The notes under the pieces are model-generated. The model saw only the letters and a program-made list of their open reading frames with translations, had not been told where the DNA came from and did not search any database. A program made the position numbers and the translations under genes. Of a DNA stretch of 64,000 bases, positions 12,108 through 24,106 are shown in pieces. The stretch covers positions 68,962,445-69,026,444 of the forward strand of contig OZ023273.1 in assembly GCA_964007475.1 (NCBI GenBank). The letters run 5' to 3'. This DNA is from Hybos culiciformis. Lineage: Eukaryota > Arthropoda > Insecta > Diptera > Hybotidae. Within the stretch, counting starts at the first letter, position 1; each line of letters begins with the position of its first letter.

Positions 12108-14494
12108 AAGCTATATTATCGATCGAAATTGCAACAAAAAAAATTTTTTTTTAATTTGAAACTCACTGATGAGTACTAAGTTTGACACCAAGGGGGAAAC
12201 AATTCAATAAACTTTCAGTATAATTTCAAGTAAAGTATTCTCAATTATATAATACAGAAGCAATAGGTTTTATAAGTTTCTCGTATATGATATAAATACT
12301 CAATTTCAGATTATTATTATCTAGTTACTAAAATTATTAATTTTATTTTCTTTTTTAAAATACTTTAAACATCGAATGATAGTTATAACAATAATTGTGG
12401 CATAATTTTGCTATTTTACTATAATTGATATTGTTTACTAAATAAAATCAAGTTCATAGATATAACTTGTCAAAGAACTGCATAAATTCAACAGAACTCT
12501 GTCGAGGAAAAGTGGATCTTTAATTATATAAAAAAACAATTTAGAAATTTGCGAACTTCCTAGCAAGTTAAATAAACAAAAATTTAAGCTACTTATAATA
12601 CTAAAGTTTGTTTTAATATAATTTTATCTAATTTTGTTACGCTTGATTTTATTAATCAAAATAAGCCATTACTATGTATGAATATAATCGCTTGAAATTA
12701 AATAGTTAACTAAATATCGTACCACCAGTTTTTAAATGGTTTTTAATAACTTTATCATCTATTTATTTCTTTTTATTTATTTTTTTTTGTAATTTTTATT
12801 CGAATTCCGCTCAAATGAACAACAAAATGAATGCAAATTTTATACATCATTAAAATATCTTTAAAATTCTATTTTATGATGTTGAATTAAAAAGTTTTTT
12901 TCTTTTTTTTTTTTTTTGAATATTTTCATGAATAAGAATAGTTTTGTCTTCATCATCTTCTAATTTTATTAAAAAATAATTGCATACTCATTTTAGAATT
13001 TTTTGCATTGTACATGAGGTATTATAGTGCTGCTCGTACACATAGAATAAATGTATGTATGTTATACAATGTACATATAATAATTCTTTTTCTAAAGCAA
13101 ATTTACATTTAAATTTTTAATTTATTATTTAAATAAGTACATATTAATGTTATATATGTAAAATACGATAAGGAAGTATAATGACGCCAAATAAATTTGC
13201 CTTGTACGTATAGATGAGTTGCAGTTATTCATTTTGGTGTTTAGTGTTTATTGTTGTTAATAACCCTATAAATGATCCAATTCTTCGTTTTTCAATAATA
13301 TATTATACTAAAAGGGTCGAGACTTTGACAGCATTTCATTATGTTTATTACATTTTTAAAACTATTCTTCAACTTTTAATTAACTGACAATAAAACTCAC
13401 TATAAAATAGACTATCGAATGAAAATTCCTTTCGCTTAATAGTTTCTGACAGTTAGGCAAAACTTAGTAATACCAATTCAACTTACTTCAACTTAATATT
13501 ATTAACAACACAATTTATAAGGTTGAAAACGGTTCGTTTTAATAATTCTACACTGACTTAATGATCTAAAATGAAAACACGTTAGTATGGACTGCGTACT
13601 CATATCACCTTATTAATATGCTTTAAGAATTCTGTGCTTAAAAGTCAGAACATCTTTGTCTTATCTGCAAAAACTTAGTTTTGAGTTATGCCGAATTAAA
13701 CTGTCTTTTAAATTACAAAAAATGTATTGTGTAAAAAATTGTTATTTGTTTAGAAAAGTTTTGAGAACAAATGTGGTTTCAGTTTTTTGTTTATAAATTA
13801 TTAAAAATCATTCCTTTAAACTTCTATTATTTGAATAAGAAACAAATAAGACATTTTTCATAGTAAACTTATAAGATTATTTTCCAAAAGCACAATAAAA
13901 AAAATTTGACTTAAGACGTTTGTCCTAATCTCTATAACGTCTTAACTTAACAACTAAAACCAAGAAGAATTTTTATAATGTTTTCTCAATTGTGTCTTAT
14001 CATCACTTAAGATGTTTTGGCTTTTGAACACAGAATTTATCTGTAGTACATATATTTATTTAACAACGAATTCGATTGTCTGCTTCTTTTTATTTTCTTT
14101 CTCAATAATTGAATTATTTACCCGTATTGTGAGTAAAAAATATTGAAATGTATTTTTAAACAAAAATTATTTCATTAGAACTTTTATTATATTTATTCAA
14201 TTTTCTTGGCTTTTTCTTTTCTTTTTTTTTTACTACAAAAAATTGTAAATTTATTATCGGCTTATTTTATGAAGAGATGTTCAGGAACAAAAGAAAATGT
14301 ATTTACAACGAATTTAACATACCAAAAATAATATATAAATGTACACTCAAAGAGAGAGATAAACAAGAGGAAAAAAATGGAATTAAGCATTGAATCAGTG
14401 CAAAATAAACCAACCAACAGCGATTTAACTTATTTTCTAAATACAAATAAAAATTTAAATATAAATTATGAAAATTAATTTACATAGGAATATT
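12108..14494. other. AT-rich DNA, nothing seen
   Basis: No recognisable gene, repeat structure or paired splice signals. Only mononucleotide runs and short AT repeats. Confidence 0.5.
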
Positions 14495-14736
14495 TCTTTG
14501 ATGGGCGTGAAGAGGGACTATAAGTTAATTTTTATCCAAAATGAAATGAAATCATTGTCGAGGTGAAAATGTCGCATTGCGTGTTCTGTACAAAAAAAAA
14601 TTGTAAGTCTATCAACTCTTTTTACAGAACACATAGTTCGACTTTTTACAGAACACGTAATACGAGTTTTTCACCTCGACAATGATTTGATTTCGCATTT
14701 TGGATAAAAATTAACTTAAAGTCTGCCCATCAAAGA
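14495..14736. mobile_element. hairpin MITE with long terminal inverted repeats (242 bp)
   Basis: The two halves are nearly complementary over about 95 bp: both arms, read inward, carry CTTTGATGGGC, then TAAGTTAATTTTTATCCAAAATG and ATCATTGTCGAGGTGAAAA, and end near TTCTGTAcAAAAA. The loop is short. The direct target duplication is not obvious. Such a fold would give a strong double-stranded RNA hairpin if transcribed. No coding capacity. Confidence 0.8.
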
Positions 14737-17700
14737 TTTATAAATTTAAGAATTTATCTTTTTGTTATTATATACAAAAGATTGTAAGGATCTAGAAAAT
14801 ATTAATAAAATAATCGTTCATAGATTTAATTTTAGTTAGTGCATTATTAATCGTAACTCATTCTCTGGATGTCACTTCTTAACACAAAAAATATTCTTTG
14901 GTTTTTAAGCCAATAAAACGTTTTTTTTTTTTTATCGAAAAAAATTAATACATACTAACATACATATATTATATTTATTCTTTACTTAATAAATAAAGTA
15001 CATTTATTGTTGATTTATTTATTATTTATTTTTATTTTATATTTTTTATGATTATTGAAAAAGAAAAAGATTTACAAGACAAAAAAAAAAAAAAAAGAAG
15101 AAAACAAGCTTTAATCTGCAAATTTCTATATTTTTAAAATTTATTGCTTTCTTAAAAATAAAAATAAAAAATAAAATGAATAAATAACAAGAGTATAAAC
15201 AATAAAATAAGGCGATTATGCTAAATCATCATAGTTATTTATTAAAAAAAAAAATCTTATTTATATATTAAAGTGACTTAAAAAAACCAACGCTAAAGGT
15301 CAATAATTCAAATCTAATTTTAAGAGATTTTACTTTAAATGCCAAATCAAGTGTAGGAATAAATAAGATTAACAATATATCTGTCTCCAAACGACGATGG
15401 CCTACGCTTTATTCTTTTGCAGTTTCAAATTGCATTTTATATATTACTCCCATTGGAGACGTCAAATTTAATTGATGATAAAAACAAGACTTGTGAAATA
15501 ATTACAAAAATATTCCTCTTCATATACTTAGTCCAGTAATTGTAAAGGTGTGAAGTCCTTTAAAACTATATTGTACTTTCTCGTGAAATATCTCGTCATA
15601 ATTGAAAGAGATGCGAACTCATTTGATTTTTTTATATTAATATTTGTAGACAATTTTTCATAATATTTTTTTTTTGTTGTAGGATTATGATATTCCATCA
15701 TTATCGAAAAAAATAATTTTTTTTTGTATTATCACGATGAATGAAAAATTTTAATTAAATATAATGAATGTTGACTCATGGAATAATATCAATGGTTTTA
15801 TTTTAAATTTTTTTTTTCAATTAAATATTAGAATATTAAATTAGCTCTTCTTTTATAGAATAATTTTTATTTTTCATTTTTCAGAACAATAATCACAATA
15901 ATTATTTGTAAAAGGTTTGAAGGTTATGAAGATATTGACAAAACATATCGACAGTGCGCACTGCACACAGCACACGTAATTACTTTGAGGAAACCCAATT
16001 TTTTACACTTACTTATGAGTATATTTACACCTTTATTTTTCTGACAATTATCAGTTAACAATCAAATTAAAAATAATAATTTAAAAGTTAACAATCAAAT
16101 AAAAAATATTATTAATTTAAAAGGTAAATATAGTGTAAATAATAAAGTATTAGCAATTGGAAAATAATTTTTAATTTAATTCCTTAGCAACTGATGATTA
16201 TTTTCGACTTTTTACGGCTTCAGTTCATTATAACGTATAACCTTAGCAAAAAAAATATGTATATATAAATATGTCTGTACTGTACTACACAATATGGTTA
16301 ATTTTAAAAGTTATGATTATTTTCAAGACTTAAAAGTGCAACAATATGTACTGTGCACAGATTGTACGCTTTATATATAATAATTATACGGTACGTTTAA
16401 TTTAACACATAATTTTTTATAATAGGTACTTAAATTTACTTGGTTGATTAAATTCAAATTTTATTTCTACCTTATAAGTATATATATCATTATGGTGTCT
16501 CAAAGGTCAACCTCAATGGACAAAAAAATCAAAATAACAAATTTTCTAAAAAATTTGCTCAAAGGTCGGGAAAAATGTCTTCCTAAACAGCTATTGAGTT
16601 TGGACTTTGATTAATAGAGGGGCTATTCAGAATTATGTTCCAAATATTAGAATCTTAGAATGTGGAATTTTGTAACGAATTTTCAATGAGGCCTTTTATA
16701 TTTTGACGACACGAAAAGTCGCCAGCCCATTATAGTTGCTGCGACCAGCACTAGAACTTCAATATTCGGTCAATTTCGCGTCTTCGTAACACAAATTACT
16801 TCACAAAGTCAAACACTACAGAAAAAATTACGGACAAAAAGAATAAAAATTTAAATTATTACTCATTATCTAAATAAAGGTACTTTAAAATTAAAACTTT
16901 TATGTTGTATTATTTATTTAATTATTTAATTAAATTTTAAACCTTCCATTTTTTTTTGTGAAATAAGTTTATTGCAATTGTTTGAATTAAACAAAATAAA
17001 TAAATAACAACTTTAACAATTTCACTAATTCAAAATTAAATTTTTTTTTTAACAGAAAATTCTATTGTTACAAATTACAACTCAATTAAAATAGTGAAAT
17101 TTTTTAATAGCTGTGGAAATTATTTTGTTTTCTATTCTTCAATTATTTGAAGTTGTTTTCTCTTTTTTAGATTTTATTTTGATGCAATTATTTTTTGCGT
17201 TTATTAAAAGGAAAATTTCGTGTCACGAATTAGAAATTTATAAAACGCTATTACATTCTAAAATTATCTAAAATTATTCTGGTTCTGTTCCACAACTTTT
17301 TTTTCTATTTCGGTTCCGGTTCTGGTTCCAGTTCGGTTTTAAGTATTTTTGTGTATAAAGAACCTAGAACCTTAAATATTTTAAATATTTCCGGTACCAG
17401 TTTCAGTTTTCAAAAATACAGAGGATTAAAAGATTCTTGGGTTCCTGTTCCGGTTCGATTTCACAGCACTGAGACAAATTACCGCTAAAGAAATTTATCT
17501 GTAAAAACATATATTATACATAATAAATAAATTTTAACAAAGAAAAGATAAAATCTTTTTTTTTATTATTGAATTTAATTTGTTTTTTTTTTTTATTATT
17601 GTTGTGTTGTCTTTTTCAAATGTTAATGAAAATTATTGAAAAATTTTAATATAACAATAAAATGCTCAAGGATATACTACTCAACTTATACTCGTATACA

Positions 17701-18019
17701 TAGAAAATATACAAAAACAAATTGAATATAAAAACATTTAATTATGGATAATTAAGAACAAACAACCAAAATAAATAAAGAAAAAATCGTAAAATATTAC
17801 GAAAAGCATAATCTTAAAAAACAAAAAAAAAAAAAAATAATTCTCATCATAATAAAAATCAGCATTATTTGCAATTGTTATGTTAATAATAAGCCTTAAC
17901 AGAAATACGAAAATGTTTTATTTTTTTAATGTGTTCTGGATCTGTAATTTATTGATTTTATCGTTATAAAAAATTCAACAAAATTTATTACAGGTTATTT
18001 TCTATACTGTTAAAACTGA
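14737..18019. other. AT-rich DNA beyond the candidate gene's 3' end
   Basis: Contains (A)n and (T)n tracts, a GC-richer unclassified patch at 16500-16800 and the GGTTCC-repeat at 17290-17465. An AATAAA on the minus strand (complement of 17984-17989) serves the terminal exon at 18020-18127. No other gene supported. Confidence 0.5.
17290..17465. repeat. degenerate GGTTCC hexamer repeat
   Basis: Interspersed copies of GGTTCC/GGTTCT (for example TTCGGTTCCGGTTCTGG near 17309, and CCTGTTCCGGTTCGATTT near 17443) surround a more AT-rich centre containing the complementary form AGAACCTAGAACC. Probably a repeat of transposon origin. The family is unknown. Confidence 0.5.
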
Positions 18020-18127
18020 TTATTTTTTCTCTGTGATCATTTTGTTATCAATGTTATCAAGCTTTGGTATGGGTTTTCCGCTGGGTATATCTATGTTGTA
18101 CAGCTTTTTGGTTTTATCTTTCGAGTC
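18020..18127 (-). CDS. candidate terminal coding exon of an unrecognised minus-strand gene
   Basis: Read on the minus strand, an AG acceptor (TTGTTAAG) is followed by 35 codons and TAA. The peptide starts DSKDKTKKLYNIDIPSG and ends NKMITEKK. It is lysine-rich and of balanced composition, unlike the surrounding AT noise. The exon opens in phase 0, matching the phase-0 end of the microexon at 22213-22254. An AATAAA signal lies about 30 nt past the stop (complement of 17984-17989). I do not recognise the protein. No transmembrane segment or motif is visible; a soluble or cytoskeletal tail is possible but not shown. Alternative: a chance open frame. Confidence 0.5.
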   Translation of the reverse strand, partial: DSKDKTKKLYNIDIPSGKPIPKLDNIDNKMITEKK

Positions 18128-18304
18128 CTTAACAATACACGAAAATGATGCGAGTTGTTATGAAAACTAGAAAAAGAAAATAGTTTCACAACAGTAAGTT
18201 TAAATCTATATAACAATTTATTTTCACTGTAATATACAATTTTATAACGAAAACGAATCCCATTGGATTTCGTTTACACAACTTAACAAAATATATATTC
18301 ATAA

Positions 18305-18618
18305 CGCCGGTTTTCACGATCCAAGTACACTTTGTCCAAGTCGACTTGGACGTTCTTTTTGATCGTGTAAACAGGGTGTCAAAGTCAACTTGGACAAAGA
18401 AGACACATCAAAGTTTAGTTGGACACTGCTCTACCTACTTTGATCAAAGTAGTGTATTTGTAAAAAAAAAAATTTGAATTTGACAATTTTTTTAATCATA
18501 ATTTTTTTTTATTCATCAAAGTAACTTCAAAGTAAAAAGTAGGTTCAAAGTAACTTGGTCCAAGTGACTTTGATCAAAGAAACTTGAACAATGTATACTT
18601 AGATCGTGAAAATCGCCC
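18305..18618. mobile_element. MITE with subterminal repeats (314 bp)
   Basis: Inverted ends CGCCGGTTTTCACGATCC and, in complement, GGGCGATTTTCACGATCT extend inward through AAGTAYACWTTGTYCAAGT. CAAAGT/ACTTTG and CCAAGT/ACTTGG motifs recur at least ten times in both orientations, as in elements whose transposase binds subterminal repeats. No clear target duplication was found, so the superfamily is unassigned. It lies inside the proposed last intron or intergenic DNA of the minus-strand gene. Confidence 0.75.
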
Positions 18619-19284
18619 TTTAAAAATTTAAATAAATATTTCCGACATAAAATTTTCATATTCAAAATTTTCTATAAATAAAATTAATAAGAATAAATTT
18701 CACCATTGAAATAAACAAAAACAAAAAAATACCAAGAAAGAAAATTTATTATGGAAACAATAATTTATATTTAAAAATATAAAAAAATGTATATCAACAA
18801 TTTTTAACCCAGATATTAATGGTATAATAATTATTTTTAATTTCTGTTATCAAAGTAAAAAAGAAAAAAATCCAAATATCATAATATCTTTATGTAAAAA
18901 GAAAAACTAAATAAAATTGTTTGAAAAATTGATATTTTTTTCTTGGTTTTTTTTTGGAAAATTATAATTTTTAAGATAAAACTCAAATATTCATCATTTT
19001 TTTATATATCATTTTTTTTATATATATAATTTTTTTTTTTTTTGAATTGAGATAAGGTTTTTTGCTATAAACTATTAAAAATAATGTACACATAGATTTT
19101 AGAATGGATATCATAAATTAATACTACATATAAATAAAATTAAATATTCATGAACTAATATAATATATATATAATAGTTTTGAAATTGTAGAATTATTAC
19201 TTTAATCATTCATATATTAAACAACTCTGATCTTTCAGGGTCAATTTGATAACAATTTGAGGAAAAAAGAAATATAGATTGTGT

Positions 19285-19745
19285 TACATACAGTGGGCAT
19301 TGTGTACATACAGTGATGGGCATTTTAACCTAAATGTACATTCTCATTGGTGTGTAAAAAGGAATCACGGTCACCTATGGCTTATTGATCTTCAATGGCA
19401 TTAAGATGAGAAGTACCGGCTTGTCGAGCGAATAAATTTCGTTCCTCTGCGCGGAGTCCCACTTTCAGATCTGACTCCTCCTTTATTTCCTATCATTCCT
19501 TTATTTTTATTAATTATTTATTTTTAGGATTTATTATTATTTATTCCTTTATAATTTTAATTCTTTTAGTAGTGATTGATGGTACTTCAAAAGAGGAAGA
19601 TGGCATTATATGGCAACTTTTTGAACCATATATGGCAATTTATTGAATTATATGGCATCGTTTTAGTTTAAGTTTAAGTTTTAAGTTTAGGGACCATTTG
19701 TCGGGCTATCTTTACGGAGCTGCCTCGACAAGACGAAAGACGTAA
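19285..19745. repeat. unclassified repeat, possible LTR or transposon fragment
   Basis: A less AT-rich segment with AGTACCGGCTTGTCGAGCG, an AATAAA, then TCTGCGCGGAGTCCC and TCTGACTCCTCC, and further on three tandem copies of a unit near ATATGGCAAYTTTTTGAA (19598-19650). A similar GC-richer block ends at 19740 (GAGCTGCCTCGACAAGACG). It looks imported relative to its surroundings, but no terminal repeats, target duplication or protein could be recognised. Confidence 0.35.
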
Positions 19746-20152
19746 ATTAATATCAATGTTGGTTTTTAATATTTACTGTATAATTCTCTCTGTAGGTGTT
19801 TTCAAAATATAAAAAATGTGTTTAAAAAATAATATTAGACTTTAGGGAAATAATTTTTTTTTTTTAAATTTAAACCAAAAATGATGCATAGGGAGTTCCA
19901 CTGAAAGAAAAACAAAATATCAAACTTAATTAAACTGGAACAAAGTTTGAACTGAAAATATGATGAACATATTCAGTTCGGAATAACATTGCCAGATGTT
20001 AAAATAAAGTCAAGGTTAATATTATTATTTTTATTTTTATATGACTAAAAATATAAAATAGAACATTAAATATTAAAAATTCTTAATACACTTTTATATA
20101 AAATTCCATATAGAATTACTGAAATCATCGTAACTTTCATATTTAAGGATAT

Positions 20153-20400
20153 TCAGGGATTATGAAGAACTGCGTAGTTTCGGGTATATTTTTATTTTTA
20201 ATACGGAATTGTGTATTGTTGGCTGCCCTGAAGATGAAAACAATTTGATTATCACTGATATGAATAACACAATATTACAACCAGAAAATATGTTGGTTTA
20301 TGTAACACATTATCATATTTTTTTGGGACAAGTCCAAATCTTCGATAGGAAACAATTACTGATTTATTATTATTATTCTTTATTTCATCATTCATATAAT
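20153..20400 (+). pseudogene. possible coding relic or exon, unrecognised
   Basis: After an AG at 20151-20152 (ATATTCAG), a frame stays open for about 80 codons: it includes DYEELRSFGYIFIF, then GCPEDENN, and later LVYVTHYHIFLGQVQIF. The amino-acid composition up to about 20355 is protein-like and not AT noise; the rest (YYYYSLFHH) is. No good donor follows. It could be a decayed exon, a retrogene scrap or a transposon protein fragment. I do not recognise the family. Confidence 0.3.
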
Positions 20401-21712
20401 TGTTAACAATATTCATAAAATAGTACAAGAGATAAAGATACAAATAACTTAGACAGCTAGTTAATATTTATATACATATACTGTGAAAAAGTTGTAATTA
20501 AAGATATTGTCTGCGAGCTAAAGGAAAATTATAAAGAAAAACCTTTATTTAACCTTATTACTGATTTGGTTTGCCAAAAAACTGATTAAATTAAATTTTC
20601 CTTGTTTTATTAAATTTTTCTGTTCAATATTCAATTATTTCTTGATACTTTATTAGATATTATCAATTTTTTTTTTGGGATTCTGGCTAATTTTATACAC
20701 TTAAATTCAAATATACACGTCAGTTATATATAATCCAAATATTTCGATTATTATTTATCGATTTTTTGGATAAGAAAATAAATTCAATAATGTTTCATAT
20801 AATATTCATAAAAACAAATAATAAACGATGTATATTTTCATTTTTAAGGAGACAAAAAATTATGACTCTATAACTATAAATTTATTTTTTTTCTTATCCA
20901 ATTTTGATTAAATTTTTGTTTTTTTCTTTTTTTCACATGCAGGAAATGCACATAAAGTTCATTTTGAAAATCATATATCATTGCAAAATAATAAATCGAG
21001 TATCTTTACTTACATATAGAGTAAAAATTATTAAAAAAAACACACACAGAAAAGAAAATGGAATAAGAAAACTTGGTAAAATATTTCAAGTGAAAAAAAA
21101 AAATAAAAATAAAACTACGATAAATTCCCTTTCAAATCCTTTTTGTAGCATGCTTCTTCTTCATGAGAAAATTTATTCAAGAATTTATTTTATTTCTTTT
21201 TTTTTCTATCCACATCCTTGAAAGCTTAGGTAAAGTTTAAGCATTTATCAATGTCGTTGCAATTAAAGGAAAGCATCAGATAACAAAAAAAACGTATTTC
21301 CCATGGAAAATGTTAAGAAAAAAAAAAACGATATAATTTTCCGTTTTTTTTTTTTTTCAATACTAAAGAGCTTTAAAGTTTTAAATAAAAATAATGATCT
21401 GAATATTGAAATTGAACATTATTTTTATTTATGGGTTTTATAATTTATTTTTATATATATATATGTTTTAAATTCAGAAAAAGGTCAAGTTCAATAAATT
21501 ATTATCAACATCGCAAGTTAAAAAAAATCAATAAGCATAATGTATAGAAAAAAAAGGGGCAAATAGAAAATGTAGATTCCATTTATTACACAATTATCAG
21601 ATATAGGTATTTTTTTACCGAAAATGTATCAAAAAAATTTAAAAAAAGTTTGCACGAGTTTCATATAATTAACATTTTGTAATCATATACTATTAAGAAT
21701 TAAGGTTTTTAT

Positions 21713-22029
21713 TACACTCAAAGAAAACTTATTGTAGACATTATGAAAAAAAGTCAATACACTTTACGGATTTGATCGTCATACTTGACCCAACGGAAAA
21801 ATCCGTAAACTTCCTTAACAAACTTCCGTAATGTTGCTATTTTACATAAGAAAATAAAATTTAATTTTTTTTATTTTAATTTTAATATTTTTTCTTAATT
21901 TATTTTATTATTATTTTTTTATTATTTTTATTAAATTCTATAATTTTATTTCTATGCCTTCTTTGGGATTCGAACTTGCATCCTTAGCATTGCAATCCGC
22001 CAACACTACCATATACATATAGTTGAAAT
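21713..22029. mobile_element. inverted-repeat element end with internal SINE, family B copy 1
   Basis: From 21713 (CACTCAAAGAAAAC) through CGGATTTGATCGTCATACTT to AACTTCCGTAATGTTGC, about 130 bp match the complement of the right end of the element at 41456-42105. In both copies a tRNA-like SINE follows inside. The right end of this copy could not be located, so the end given is that of the SINE. Confidence 0.5.
21953..22029 (-). repeat. tRNA-derived SINE copy 1
   Basis: On the minus strand, TATGGTAGTGTTGGCGG (A-box-like) precedes GCAAGTTCGAATCCC (B-box-like), followed by AAAGAAGGCAT and an A-rich tail. It shares GCAATGCTAAGGA with the plus-strand copy at 23614-23688. Degenerate, so not a functional tRNA. 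Confidence 0.6.
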
Positions 22030-22212
22030 GTCTATAACTATATTACAAAACTAGAAATTTTCAAGAATGTGAAGAAAATCTTCAATTATAGCGTTAGCCA
22101 AAACTATAATATGAAATGGTTAATTTCTTGATTCAATACAGTTTTAGAAAAGAATTTCTAAGATAGTTATGAATTAAAATGAGCATAATGATGATATTGT
22201 TTATACTTACCT

Positions 22213-22254
22213 CCACAGAACTACGTAAAAGGCTTAATTTTTCTTTTACTCCCT
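22213..22254 (-). CDS. candidate 42-bp microexon of an unrecognised minus-strand gene
   Basis: On the minus strand, a pyrimidine-rich acceptor ending TTTCCACAG is followed by exactly 14 codons (GVKEKLSLLRSSVE) and then a consensus donor GAG|GTAAGTA. The length is a multiple of three and the frame is open in phase 0 with no stop. The peptide looks like an amphipathic helix. The next candidate exon downstream on this strand, 18020-18127, also begins in phase 0, so the two can be joined without a frame change. Both splice sites are among the best in the window. Function unknown. Confidence 0.55.
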
Positions 22255-23191
22255 GTGGAAATGTAATAAAATAATTTATTGAGATCAAACAGTTTATTAT
22301 TCCACATAGTAAAATATAAATTTTTTCCTTTGAAAACTCTTAAACTAAATTTCAAAAATTTTAATTAACTATCTCTGTTCCAAGGACATCGAAAGGGTTA
22401 AATAAACTAAATACATACATAAATTTCTTCGAATAATTTTTTTTTTTTATAAAACCACAAAAATAAACTAAACACAAATTATATTTCTAATAAATTAAAA
22501 AATAAAATGATGAAAAGGATAAAAATTTTTTTTTTTATTTGTAGACACATAACCGATGATTTTCAAGAGAACTTCTAAATAAAATAAAATAAAAAGGTTC
22601 AAAGTTTTTTTTTTTTAGATAATATTTCCACAGTTTAGTGGGCCCATCCCACAAACAGATTATTTTGTGCTTCGAATATATTTAAATAAAACGTTTTTCT
22701 TGTGAAAAAAGTAATAAAATTACTCGAATTAAAATTGCTTTTCGAAATAAAAATAATTGACTTTTTTGTTTCTAAATTTAATAAAATGGATAGATTTTTG
22801 GTTTTCCAAAAATTTTGTGTATATTAAAAAGAATTCGAAATTTATTTCATAAAAAAAAAAAAACTAATAACAATCAGTAAGTACCCTTTGCATAAAAAAA
22901 ATAAAATTAATAAATAGAATTTGTGGGTGAAAATTTTATGGGTGAAAAATATTCAACGCTAATTGAATTTTTTCAAAGATGTAGGTATATAAGATTTTTA
23001 ATGAAAATAATTAACAAGTTTATTCGTCTAGACAAAAATAAATTAAATAATGAAATCAATTTTCTTTTTAACTCAATATTCAATGAAAAAAAAAATTAAA
23101 ATAATTTCTCTTGCATGTCTAAAAAAAAAATATGTATGTATGTATATAATAATTCCATTAATGAAATTGAAATTTCCGCTAAATATATATA
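22255..23191. other. AT-rich DNA, probable intron
   Basis: Nothing coding or repeated that I can support. The open frame at 23050-23289 runs through the mini-element at 23192-23264 and is not credible. Confidence 0.45.
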
Positions 23192-23264
23192 CAGTAACCG
23201 CGCGATATATTCATCCACGATATAAGAAACTTTCGATAAAAGCAACTATATCGCGCGTTTACTG
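23192..23264. mobile_element. 73-bp palindromic mini-element, pogo/mariner type
   Basis: Ends CAGTAACCGCGCGATATA and, in complement, CAGTAAACGCGCGATATA are nearly identical inverted repeats. TA flanks at 23190-23191 and 23265-23266. CAGT ends with a TA target are typical of pogo-like Tc1/mariner elements. Almost nothing lies between the repeats, so this is a minimal deletion derivative. Confidence 0.7.
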
Positions 23265-23613
23265 TATATATTTTTTTTGTTTTGGTTAGCTTTTTCAAGA
23301 AAGAAATTTTGTTTTTTTTTATATATATTTTGTATAGGTAACTACACGGAGAGAAAAGATTGCTAATTGATAAAATGTGAATAAATCATGGAAAAAAAGG
23401 ACTTGTTTTTGACCCGTTCGCCTTTTTTCTCGAATCATGTTATTTTTTTGCATGATTTTTAGAACTTTTTCATGCACATAATTTGTACTTTATGAAAGAA
23501 ATATTGTTTGTGTAAATGAAGAAATAATAAGACATTGTAATGTGCGAGTTTTTTGATAATTTGTGTAAAAGAAACACGAATCAAGAAACGCAAGACCTTA
23601 ATAGGCACATTTT

Positions 23614-23688
23614 TAATTTCAATTGCTTAGCCTATAAGTAGAGCTGGCGGTTTGCAATGCTAAGGACGCAGGTTCGAATCTTGAGGAC
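23614..23688 (+). repeat. tRNA-derived SINE copy 2
   Basis: AATTTCAATTGCTTAGCCTA is shared with the 33281-33360 copy (complement). It is followed by AAGTAGAGCTGGCGG and, 30 nt on, the intact B box GGTTCGAATC. It ends 8 nt before the target duplication of the hAT element at 23705. Confidence 0.65.
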
Positions 23689-23704
23689 TTTATAGACTAT
23701 AGAG

Positions 23705-24106
23705 CAGTCCAGTGCAAACTTATTTGGTATGTGGACCTTTCTTACAAATCGGGTATATCAGCGGGCCGCATGAAATGTTATAACTAATAAAATGATTTTA
23801 GAATAGAAAGTAAATAAGTTTTGTATTTGATTTTGAACAGAAAATAGTTATTTTTATTTATACTACTAAAAGTATATCAAAATATATGTTAATCTTTTTA
23901 AAAGAAAAATTTTATTTTAAATTATTTTTACTAGAAAATTTTTATTTTAAATTATTTTTACTAGAAAATTTTTATTTTAAATTTTGCTAGTAAAAAAAAA
24001 AATGAATAACCATAGATTACATATATATTACATATTGTATCAAAATTTGTATGAAAACTTTTTTTTTTAAAAGGGCCGCAGAATTTCTTTATTGGGCCGC
24101 AGACTG
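23705..24106. mobile_element. non-autonomous hAT element with perfect 8-bp target duplication
   Basis: The direct repeat CTATAGAG at 23697-23704 and 24107-24114 brackets a 402-bp element beginning CAGTCCAGTGCAAAC and ending GGGCCGCAGACTG. The termini CAGTC...GACTG are inverted, and GGGCCGC motifs sit near both ends (23763-23769, 24073-24079, 24094-24100). Terminal CAG and an 8-bp duplication define hAT. The interior is AT-rich and includes a tandem repeat of about 30 bp (23903-23986, unit AAAATTTTTATTTTAAATTA plus ATTTTTACTAG, nearly three copies). No transposase coding. Confidence 0.85.

Larger units (their letters stand above)
18619..22212. other. intron or intergenic AT-rich DNA with repeat fragments
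   Basis: If the minus-strand exons at 18020 and 22213 belong together this is their intron. It holds the unclassified repeat at 19285-19745, a possible plus-strand coding relic at 20153-20400, and the left end of an inverted-repeat element with a SINE at 21713-22029. The 105-codon frame at 20904 has low-complexity content and is not supported. Confidence 0.4.

Noticed and set aside
15383..15460. GTCTCCAA / TTGGAGAC inverted octamer as a MITE
   Set aside because: Only 8 bp match with no flanking duplication; too short to separate from chance.
19285..19745. Solo LTR of an LTR retrotransposon
   Set aside because: No TG...CA ends with a short target duplication and no second copy could be found in the window.
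20904..21221. 105-codon open frame on the plus strand
   Set aside because: Lys/Ile/Phe/Asn-rich, through A-runs, no motif; fits chance in 80% A+T DNA.
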